From VRUE01 sp963703895 (lineage in GTDB: Bacteria; Actinomycetota; Thermoleophilia; Solirubrobacterales; 70-9): 64,000 nucleotides of DNA. Shown one piece after another: positions 17,956-24,966 of the stretch. The translations under genes and the position numbers were made by a program. Position 1 is the stretch's first letter; every line of letters begins with the position of its first letter. The stretch covers positions 1,178,001-1,242,000 of the forward strand of contig CAVPFX010000002.1 in assembly GCA_963703895.1 (NCBI GenBank), in the 5' to 3' direction. The notes beneath the pieces are model-generated. The model was not told the origin of the DNA, made no database searches, and was given only the letters and a program-made list of their open reading frames with translations.

Positions 17956-18354
17956 ATGTTGGTCAGGAGACACTCCGAGGCCTCGGTGGAGGAATGGCAC
18001 CGGCTGCGCACCCGCGTGCTGATGGACGCGGGCGAACTCGGCTCGCGCAATCTCTCGGTCACTTGGATCGAGCTTCCCTCGGGCGCCGAGCAGACCCTGC
18101 GCTCCGATGAGCAGGCCGAGCAGGCCTACGTGGTCGTGCGCGGGGCCGGCACGATGTCGGTGGCGGGGGACACCCAGCAGGTGGCAGAGGGTGACCTGAT
18201 CCTGGTGCCGCCGGCGACCGAGCACGCGATCGCCAACAACGGCGACGCCGAGCTGGCCTGCATCTCGGTGCAATCGCCGCCAGTGGCGGCCGCGGAGCTC
18301 TACAGCGACCAGCTTGCCGAGGTCGCCGGCTACGACGAAGATGAGTCGCGGTAA
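17956..18354 (+). CDS. cupin-domain protein
   Basis: 132 residues, one cupin_2-type barrel: EQAYVVVRGAGTMSVAGD (motif 1 region), then VAEGDLILVPPATEHAIANNG (motif 2 with a conserved His). Substrate unknown. Its last codons and TAA stop lie at the left end of a long hairpin element (18338-18444), so the C-terminal DEDESR is partly encoded by the repeat arm. Confidence 0.82.
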   Translation: MLVRRHSEASVEEWHRLRTRVLMDAGELGSRNLSVTWIELPSGAEQTLRSDEQAEQAYVVVRGAGTMSVAGDTQQVAEGDLILVPPATEHAIANNGDAELACISVQSPPVAAAELYSDQLAEVAGYDEDESR

Positions 18355-18444
18355 GCGGCGCATCTCGGCGTCCTCGGTCGCTTGCGTGCAGAGCACGCGG
18401 CGCTCCCTGCGTCCTTGAGCTGCTTGCTTCCCGCGACTCATCTT
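18338..18444. repeat. long hairpin element at the 3' end of the cupin gene
   Basis: Perfect 14-bp arms (18338-18351, reading AAGATGAGTCGCGG, and 18431-18444) enclose 79 bases. The interior has a further hairpin GCGTGC-AGA-GCACGC and partly complementary flanks. The cupin stop codon directly follows the left arm. It belongs with the other stop-codon-proximal palindromes of the window, although no second copy of this core was found here. It could also act as a terminator before comEA. Confidence 0.7.
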
Positions 18445-18505
18445 TGGTTGAGTTTCTTTTGAGATAGCGCGCCACGGGTGCGGCGGGACGGGTCAGGGTC
18501 CAGGC

Positions 18506-19096
18506 GTGCCCGATCTTTCGCGCTCTCAGTTGGCTGTATATGCCGCGGCGGCCGTTGCCTTGTTGTTGCTTGGTGCCCGCGCCATTCGAGCGGAGGGGGA
18601 TAGCGGCGAGGCCGGCTCGTCGTTCTCGTCGGCAGGCAGCGGCGAATTCACCCTCGACAGCAGCGGTTCGGGCGCCGATGTCGTCGTCGACGTGACGGGC
18701 GCGGTCGCGCGGCCGGGCGTGTACCGGCTGCCGGCGGGGGCGCGGGTGACCGATGCGGTCGAGCGGGCCGGGGGAGCGAGCGGCGGGGCGTTGCTGGAAG
18801 CGATCAACCTCGCCGCCCGTCTGGCAGACGGCCAGCAGGTGGTGGTGCCCAAGCGAGGGCCGGCGGGAGCGGCGCTGGCGGCTGTCGACGGCACTGGCGA
18901 AGAAGGCCCGATCAGCCTCGGCACCGCCACGGTCGAGCAGCTCGACACGATCGACGGCATCGGGCCGGTGACCGCGCAGGACATCGTCGACTTCCGCGAC
19001 GAACACGGCGGGCTCTCCTCCGTCGACCAGCTCGACCAGGTGAGCGGCATCGGCCCGGCGACGATGGAGTCGCTGCGCGCCCGCTTGCAGCCCTAG
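18506..19096 (+). CDS. comEA: ComEA-type DNA-binding competence protein
   Basis: 196 residues. An N-terminal membrane anchor (LAVYAAAAVALLLLGARAI, residues 9-27) is followed by a Gly/Ser linker, a SLBB domain (VVVDVTGAVARPGVYRLPAG) and two helix-hairpin-helix motifs at the C-terminus (LDTIDGIGPVTAQDIVDFR and QVSGIGPATMESLRARL) that bind double-stranded DNA without sequence preference. The expected role is to capture DNA outside the membrane and pass it to ComEC, encoded 6 bases downstream. Start GTG 18506. Confidence 0.92.
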   Translation: MPDLSRSQLAVYAAAAVALLLLGARAIRAEGDSGEAGSSFSSAGSGEFTLDSSGSGADVVVDVTGAVARPGVYRLPAGARVTDAVERAGGASGGALLEAINLAARLADGQQVVVPKRGPAGAALAAVDGTGEEGPISLGTATVEQLDTIDGIGPVTAQDIVDFRDEHGGLSSVDQLDQVSGIGPATMESLRARLQP

Positions 19097-19102
19097 GCGG
19101 CG

Positions 19103-21010
19103 ATGCGGGGCGGCCGGCCGAGCGCGATCGTCGTGCTCGGCCTCCTCGCGGTCGTCGCGCTTGCGCTGGGCCATCGCGGCGAGGTTCGCGCCCGTGCCGA
19201 GCGTGCCCTGGGAAGCGGTATGCCCGCCCGCGAGGCGGCGCTAGCTCGTGGCTTCGTGCTCGGCGAGGACGATCGCATCGACGCGGCGACGGTCGAAGAC
19301 TTCCGCCGCTCCGGCCTCAGCCACCTACTGGCGGTTTCGGGACAGAACGTGGCGCTGCTCGCCCTGCTGGCAATGCCGTTGCTGGCGGCCCTCGGTATGC
19401 CCTTGCGCACCCGGCTTGTCTGGATCGTCGCCGCGATCGCGGTCTACGTTCCGCTCGTGGGCGGCGAGCCCTCGATCGTGCGGGCCGGCGTGATGGGCGC
19501 GCTCACCCTGTTGGCAACACTTGCCGGGCGCCGCGCCTCGCGACTCTACGCACTGGCGATTGCCGCGATCGTCACCCTGGCGATCGATCCGCGGATCGGC
19601 GCCGACGTCGGCTGGCAACTCAGCTTCGCCGCAGTGCTCGGCATCCTCGCGATCGCCCGTCCGCTGCGGACGGCGATCGCGAGCCGACTCGGATCGGGTG
19701 GCCTGCGCGGGGCGCTGGCGGAGGGAGTGGCGGTGACGGTTGCCGCGACACTCGCTACCGCGCCGCTGATCGCCTTTCACTTCGGCGAGCTCTCGACCGT
19801 GAGCCTCCTTGCCAACCTGCTGGCACTGCCCGCGGTCGCACCGGCGATGTGGCTTGGCATGCTCAGCTCGATCGGTGCGCAGGTGCCCGGCTTTCCGGCG
19901 GCAATCCCAAATGGGATCGCCGCGCCCCTGCTCGCCTACATCGCTCAGGTAGCAGCCTGGTGCGGCCATCCGGGCTGGGCCTGCCTGGATTTGCGATTGG
20001 GTCTCGGCGGCATGGTCGCCTGCTACGGATTCCTTGGCGCGGCGGCGACTGCTGGACCGTGGCTTCTCCGCCGTCGGGCACTGGCTTCGGCAAGGCGCGC
20101 GAAGGTGCCCCACGCCGCAAGGCGCAACGCGTTGCGCCTGCAATGGGGGGAGAAAACGTTTCACCTGCGTGGGAGTCGGCGCGTTGCCGGGGCGGTGATC
20201 GTTGGCCTTGTCGCGCTTGTGCTTGCCTGGCTTCCTGGGTTGGGCGGGGCCGATGGCGCGGCACCGGTCTCCGGCCTGCGGATCTCCGTTCTCGACATTG
20301 GCCAGGGCGACGCGATCCTCCTGCAGCCAGCCGGGGCACCGTCGGTGCTCATCGACGGCGGCCCGCCCGGCGACGACCTCGCCACCAAGCTCGACGACGC
20401 CGGCGTCGATTCCCTCGGCCTCGCTGTCCTCACCCACGAAGAGTCCGACCACGCCGGCGGAATCCGGGAGTTGCTCGGGCGCCATTTCCCGATTGGCCGA
20501 CTGCTCTACGCACGCCTCGGTCGTCGCTTGCGCGGGCAGGCAGAAGCTGCCGGCGCCAGTCCCGTCCGCATCGCGGCCGGCGACACGGTGAGTTCGGGCC
20601 GGCTGCGGCTCAGCGTGCTCTGGCCGCCGTCCGAGTTGCTCGGCGAACCGCTCGCCGGTGCCGACCCGAATTCGCAGGCCGTCGTCCTCCTCGCCCGGTG
20701 GAGGGGGTTCTCGATGTTGCTCACCGCCGATGCCGAGGCGGGCGAGGTGCCGATCGAACCCGGTCCGGTCGACGTTCTCAAGATCGCCCACCACGGCAGC
20801 GAGGACGCGGGCCTCGACGGCCTGCTCGATCGCGTCTCTCCCCGCCTCGCCGTGGTCTCGGTCGGCGCCGGAAATTCCTACGGCCATCCGGCGCCCGGCA
20901 CGCTCGCCGAGCTTGCACGGCACGGGGTGCAAACCCTGCGAACGGACAGACATGGCACCATAGGGCTGGATGTGGATCAGAATTCTTTCGTGGTCCGGGC
21001 GGGTGGCTGA
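19103..21010 (+). CDS. comEC: ComEC/Rec2-type DNA uptake channel
   Basis: 635 residues. The competence domain (SGLSHLLAVSGQNVALLALL, about residue 70) and its membrane helices form the putative DNA channel. A C-terminal metallo-beta-lactamase-like domain follows (LDIGQGDAILLQPAG, LIDGG, THEESDHAGG, and KIAHHGSED). The N-terminal extracellular DUF4131/OB-like domain usual in longer ComEC proteins (about 750-800 residues) is missing or very short. A perfect 20-bp palindrome (20120-20139) lies in the linker between the two domains. Confidence 0.9.
   Translation: MRGGRPSAIVVLGLLAVVALALGHRGEVRARAERALGSGMPAREAALARGFVLGEDDRIDAATVEDFRRSGLSHLLAVSGQNVALLALLAMPLLAALGMPLRTRLVWIVAAIAVYVPLVGGEPSIVRAGVMGALTLLATLAGRRASRLYALAIAAIVTLAIDPRIGADVGWQLSFAAVLGILAIARPLRTAIASRLGSGGLRGALAEGVAVTVAATLATAPLIAFHFGELSTVSLLANLLALPAVAPAMWLGMLSSIGAQVPGFPAAIPNGIAAPLLAYIAQVAAWCGHPGWACLDLRLGLGGMVACYGFLGAAATAGPWLLRRRALASARRAKVPHAARRNALRLQWGEKTFHLRGSRRVAGAVIVGLVALVLAWLPGLGGADGAAPVSGLRISVLDIGQGDAILLQPAGAPSVLIDGGPPGDDLATKLDDAGVDSLGLAVLTHEESDHAGGIRELLGRHFPIGRLLYARLGRRLRGQAEAAGASPVRIAAGDTVSSGRLRLSVLWPPSELLGEPLAGADPNSQAVVLLARWRGFSMLLTADAEAGEVPIEPGPVDVLKIAHHGSEDAGLDGLLDRVSPRLAVVSVGAGNSYGHPAPGTLAELARHGVQTLRTDRHGTIGLDVDQNSFVVRAGG
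20120..20139. repeat. 20-bp perfect palindrome inside comEC
   Basis: AGGCGCAACG followed by its reverse complement, with weaker flanking complementarity (CCCCA at 20108-20112 with TGGGG at about 20144). It falls in the hydrophilic linker of ComEC (around residues 335-350, ARRNALRLQWGEK), where an insertion would be tolerated. It may be a short or decayed member of the in-gene palindromes found elsewhere. Confidence 0.5.
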
Positions 21011-21085
21011 GGCGCCTAAACGAATCACCGAGGCAAAACTGGGGTTTCCCGGCGGTTGCCCTCTTGTTCTAGGCGATGGGGGTCG

Positions 21086-21931
21086 ATGGTCGTAAAGGTG
21101 GTCTCCAGAATCGGACAAGCCTTCTCGCGATCGCTCGGCAGCTTGAGTCTGGCCGACGGCAGCATGCTGCTGCGGATGCGGCGGGCCTCGATCGCCTTGC
21201 TCGCCCTCGTCGGCGCGGTTGGCCTCGGCTTGATCGTCTTCATCGCGCAGCTCGGTTGGCCAGGCGTCGTCAGCGGCCCATTGCCGGGCCCGCCGACGCA
21301 GGCCGGGACAGTTCACGATGCGATTGCCCTCAGCGAAGCTGCCCCGGGCGGCGGGGTGGTCGGGTCGCCGGCCGTCGCCTCTGGCGGTCCCGCCCGAGCC
21401 CTTGCTACTCAGCAGGGCTCCCGTGGTTCGCGTGAGGGGGATGGCTCGCAGCTGGGCGACGGCAAGAAGCTGGCGGCCGCGCCCGGCGCACAACCGGGCC
21501 AGGGAGTCGATCAGCCCGTTGCCCAGGCACCGTCATCGCCGGTCGTTGAACCTGCGCCGCAGCCGGTGACCTCACCGCCGACCACGGCAACGGTCGAAGG
21601 CCCATCCCCTTCGAGCTCCGCCGAACAGGCGAAAAAGGCGACCTCGGCCGCGAAGGCGCCCGAAACCTCGGTCGCCAAGGCGGTCAGCGACAGCAGCAAG
21701 TCGGCCGCCGCAACGAAGTCGCAGGGCCAGAAGTCGGCGAAGGACAAGAGCTCCTCATCGACATCTTCGAAATCGAGCGACGCCGCGAGCGCGAAGGCAA
21801 AGCGGGACGAAAGTGCCGCCAAAGTCAAAGCCAAAGCGCCCGCGCCGGTGGTGACGCCCGACAAGGCCGCGCCCGCCACACCGAGTCCGGCAGCGGCCAA
21901 GGAAGCTGCCGACGCGGCCAAATCTGGCTAA
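21086..21931 (+). CDS. membrane-anchored low-complexity Ala/Ser/Lys/Pro protein
   Basis: About 281 residues. One membrane segment (ASIALLALVGAVGLGLIVFIAQL) near residue 30-55 is followed by roughly 220 residues of disordered sequence rich in Ala, Ser, Lys and Pro. No family recognised. The composition suggests a wall-spanning or DNA/polyanion-contacting tail. ATG 21086 is chosen over a TTG at 21056. It lies between comEC and holA, an order that could imply a link to uptake or only to cotranscription. Confidence 0.6.
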   Translation: MVVKVVSRIGQAFSRSLGSLSLADGSMLLRMRRASIALLALVGAVGLGLIVFIAQLGWPGVVSGPLPGPPTQAGTVHDAIALSEAAPGGGVVGSPAVASGGPARALATQQGSRGSREGDGSQLGDGKKLAAAPGAQPGQGVDQPVAQAPSSPVVEPAPQPVTSPPTTATVEGPSPSSSAEQAKKATSAAKAPETSVAKAVSDSSKSAAATKSQGQKSAKDKSSSSTSSKSSDAASAKAKRDESAAKVKAKAPAPVVTPDKAAPATPSPAAAKEAADAAKSG

Positions 21932-21962
21932 GGCCCTCTTGGGCCGTCATTAGACTCGGCCC

Positions 21963-22943
21963 GTGGCCGCGTCCTTGGCATCTCTCTATTTGATCGCCGG
22001 TACTGACCAGGCGAAGATCGACGCAACCCGAGCGCGCTTGCGCGCCCGAGCGGAAGGCGACGGCGGTGCCGGGGCGCTGGAAGTGTTCGAGGCGAGCGAG
22101 GGCAGGGGGGCGCCTGATCACGAGCGGCTGTTGGTGGCGATCCCGGCGATGTCGCTGACCGAGACACGGAGGTACCTGCTCGCCGACGGAGTGGATCGCT
22201 GGCGCGATCGCCAGCTCGGGGCCGTCATCGACGCGATCGGCGCCCTGCCCCCCGACCTAACCGTGGTGCTGATCGCCCGTGCCAAAGCCCCGGCGAAGTT
22301 GGCAAAAGCGGTGAAGGCGGCTGGCGGGGAGATCCACGAGTTCGAGGCGCCGAAGCCGCGGGAGATGCCGCGCATCCTGATCGGCGACGCGAAGCGCCTC
22401 GGCTTTGCCCTGGACCCCGCCGCGGCGCGCATCCTCGTCGACCGCATGGGCACCAACCCGGTGCGGCTCGGCAACGAGCTGGAGCGCTTGGCGCTGTGGG
22501 CGGGCGAGGGTGGTGCCGTATCGGCTGCCGACCTCGAAGCAATGGTTTCCGACACCTCCGAGGCGGCTGTCTGGGCGCTCTCGGACGCGATGCTCGAACG
22601 CAATCCCGCCAAGGCGGCCTCGCTGGCGGAGCGGCTGGTCTCCCAAGGTGAGAACGTGACCGGACTGATCTACGGCCTGGCCTCGCGCCTGCGCAAGGCC
22701 TGCACGGCGGCTGCCCAGCTCGAGCAGGGGGTGCCGTCGAAGCAGGTGGAGTCGGGTCTCGGCATGCATCCCTACGCGGCTAAGCAGCTGGTCGCTCGCC
22801 TCGGCAATACCGATCTCGAGCAGCTGCAGGAGGCGACGACGACGCTTGCCGACCTCGAGGTTTGGTGCCGCGGCGGCGCCGATTACGGCGACGAGCTGGC
22901 CCTGACGCTTGCCGTCAGGAAGGCCGCGGGTGCCGCGGCGTAG
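21963..22943 (+). CDS. holA: DNA polymerase III delta subunit
   Basis: 326 residues, normal HolA length. The N-terminal domain has SLYLIAGTDQAKIDATRARL and LLVAIPAMSLTETRRYLLAD. The AAA-like middle has FEAPKPREMPRILIGDAKRLGFALD, and the C-terminal collar helix domain has AVWALSDAMLERNPAKAASLAERL. It is the clamp-loader subunit that opens the beta clamp during replication. GTG 21963 is the start. The gene runs tail to tail with rpsT, a neighbour pair common in bacteria after comEC. Confidence 0.92.
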   Translation: MAASLASLYLIAGTDQAKIDATRARLRARAEGDGGAGALEVFEASEGRGAPDHERLLVAIPAMSLTETRRYLLADGVDRWRDRQLGAVIDAIGALPPDLTVVLIARAKAPAKLAKAVKAAGGEIHEFEAPKPREMPRILIGDAKRLGFALDPAAARILVDRMGTNPVRLGNELERLALWAGEGGAVSAADLEAMVSDTSEAAVWALSDAMLERNPAKAASLAERLVSQGENVTGLIYGLASRLRKACTAAAQLEQGVPSKQVESGLGMHPYAAKQLVARLGNTDLEQLQEATTTLADLEVWCRGGADYGDELALTLAVRKAAGAAA

Positions 22944-22945
22944 AG

Positions 22946-23215
22946 CTACTTCGCGGCGACGGCAGCGGTGACGCGGGCTGCTCGGGACTTCTTGCGGGCG
23001 CCGGTGTTCTTGTGCATGGCGCCCTTCTGAACGGCCTTGTCGATCTTCGAGACGAGAGCCTTGTGCTCGGCCTCGATCTTGCTTGCATCGCCGGCCTCCA
23101 CGGCAGCTTCGAGCCGGCGGAAGTAGGTCTTCACCGTGCTCGTGAGCAGGCGGTTCTCCGTACGCTCGCGCTCGCTGCGTAGGATCCGCTTCTTCTGTGA
23201 GGCTATGTTGGCCAT
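22946..23215 (-). CDS. rpsT: 30S ribosomal protein S20
   Basis: 89 residues, basic and helical: MANIASQKKRILRSERER at the start, TYFRRLEAAVEAGDA in the middle and KGAMHKNTGARKKSRAARV near the end, all diagnostic of bS20, which binds 16S rRNA. ATG 23215 is fixed by the canonical N-terminus. It is transcribed toward holA, with only 2 bases between the stops. Confidence 0.98.
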   Translation of the reverse strand: MANIASQKKRILRSERERTENRLLTSTVKTYFRRLEAAVEAGDASKIEAEHKALVSKIDKAVQKGAMHKNTGARKKSRAARVTAAVAAK

Positions 23216-23286
23216 GTAGTCATGTGCCTGAGTGGGGCGCCGTGCCCCCTCCGGGCGGCCGCCGACTATAGCGACTGAGACCAAGC

Positions 23287-24966
23287 TTGGAGACGCCCAA
23301 GGCACCCGACAGTCCCGACCGCGACGCAGAGGCGCTTGCCAGCGACGCTGCCGTGCGCGAGGCGGAGGCCTTTGCGCCGGGAGAGGAACCGAGCGAAAAC
23401 CCCTCTCCGGGCCGCCAGGCCGGCCGCATTGCCCGGTCGACCGCGTTCTTCTCGGTCGCCACCGCCGCCTCCCGCATCGCCGGCTTGGTGCGCGAGGTGG
23501 TCGCCGCCTCCTACTACGGCGTCTACGGCCCGATGTCGGCCTTCACGATCGCTTTCCAGGTCCCCAACCTGGTCCGGGCGCTCTTCGCCGATGCCGCCCT
23601 GCAGCCGGCCTTCGTGCCGATCTTCACCGAGCAGCTCGAGCGCAAGAACTACCGCGAGGCCTTCCGGCTCGCCTCGACTCTGCTGCTGCTGATCACGCTC
23701 GTGCTCGGCGCGATCACGGCACTCTTCATCCTCACGGCCTCGTTCGTGATGCCGCTCTTCGCGCCGGGCTTCAAGGGCGAGATCCTCGACCTGACGATCA
23801 CCCTCTCGCAGGTCCTCTTCCCGATCCTGATCTTGCTCGGGGTCAGCGGCGTCGTCGTCGGCATCCTCAATAGCTACGACCGCTTCGGTGCCTTTGCGAT
23901 CTCGCCGCTCTTCTGGAACCTGACGATCATCGCCGTGGTCGTCGTCGTCGCGCCGATGTTCGAGGGCCAGGACCGGATCTACGCCTATGCGATCGGAATC
24001 CTGCTCGGCACCCTCGTCCAGCTCCTGATCCCGACCTTCGACCTGCGCAACACGCCCTTCAAGTTCGAGTGGAGCTTCGAGTGGCGCAACCCTGACGTGC
24101 GCAGGGTGCTGTTGCTGATGCTGCCGGTGACGATCAGCCTCGGCCTGATCAACTTCAACCTGCTGATTAACAGCCTCTTCGGCAGCCTCGTCAGCGAGCA
24201 GTCGCCGGCGGCGATCGACAAGGCTTTCCGCATCTACCAGCTGCCGCAGGGGATCTTCTCGGTGGCGATCGCGACGGTCCTCTTCCCGACCCTGGCCCGT
24301 TTCGCCTCGCGCGGCGAGCTGGAGAACCTACGGGCAACGATGGCGAACGGCATGCGCCAGATCCTCTTCGTCCTGGTGCCGGCCGCGGCGGCGATCCTGG
24401 TCCTCTCCGAGCCGATGATCCGGCTCGTCTACCAGCGCGGCGAGTTCACCCCCGAGCAGACCCTCCTCGTCGGCACCGCGCTCTTCTGGTTCGCCTTCTC
24501 GCTGCCGACCAACGGCCTCTACCTGCTCCAGACCCGCACCTTCTTCAGCTTGCAGCGCCCCTGGATGGCGACCGGGCTCGCCGCTCTCGACCTCGTCGCC
24601 TCCGCCCTCGCGGCGCTACTGCTCTACAAGCCCTTCGGTACCGGCGGCATCGTCGCCGGCACGGGGATTGGCACCACGGCCGCCGTGGTCGCCCAGGCGG
24701 TGGTCCTGCGCAATGAGTTCGGTGGGCTCGAGCTCGGTCGGCTGATGCAAACGGGGATCAAGATCACGATCGCGGCGGCGGCCTTGGCCGCTGTCTCCTT
24801 CGGCGTCTGGGACCTGCTCGACAACACGCTTGGCCGCGGCCTCGCCGGCCAGATCGTCTCGCTCGGAGTTGGCCTGGGGCTCGGCGGCCTTACATATCTG
24901 GGCGTGGCGAAGCTGCTCAAGATTGCCGAGCTGGAGCAGATCACCCGGCTCCTGCGGCGGCGCTAA
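23287..24966 (+). CDS. murJ: MurJ/MviN lipid II flippase
   Basis: 559 residues with about 14 membrane segments after a 45-residue acidic cytoplasmic lead. Family features are IARSTAFFSVATAASRIAGLVREVV, the loop GPMSAFTIAFQVPNLVRALFADAALQPAFVPIFTE, and the later LPQGIFSVAIATVLFPTLARFA. It flips lipid-linked peptidoglycan precursor to the outer face of the membrane. Start TTG 23287. The downstream GT-C-like gene starts at the next base after its stop, so both are probably cotranscribed. Confidence 0.96.
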   Translation: METPKAPDSPDRDAEALASDAAVREAEAFAPGEEPSENPSPGRQAGRIARSTAFFSVATAASRIAGLVREVVAASYYGVYGPMSAFTIAFQVPNLVRALFADAALQPAFVPIFTEQLERKNYREAFRLASTLLLLITLVLGAITALFILTASFVMPLFAPGFKGEILDLTITLSQVLFPILILLGVSGVVVGILNSYDRFGAFAISPLFWNLTIIAVVVVVAPMFEGQDRIYAYAIGILLGTLVQLLIPTFDLRNTPFKFEWSFEWRNPDVRRVLLLMLPVTISLGLINFNLLINSLFGSLVSEQSPAAIDKAFRIYQLPQGIFSVAIATVLFPTLARFASRGELENLRATMANGMRQILFVLVPAAAAILVLSEPMIRLVYQRGEFTPEQTLLVGTALFWFAFSLPTNGLYLLQTRTFFSLQRPWMATGLAALDLVASALAALLLYKPFGTGGIVAGTGIGTTAAVVAQAVVLRNEFGGLELGRLMQTGIKITIAAAALAAVSFGVWDLLDNTLGRGLAGQIVSLGVGLGLGGLTYLGVAKLLKIAELEQITRLLRRR

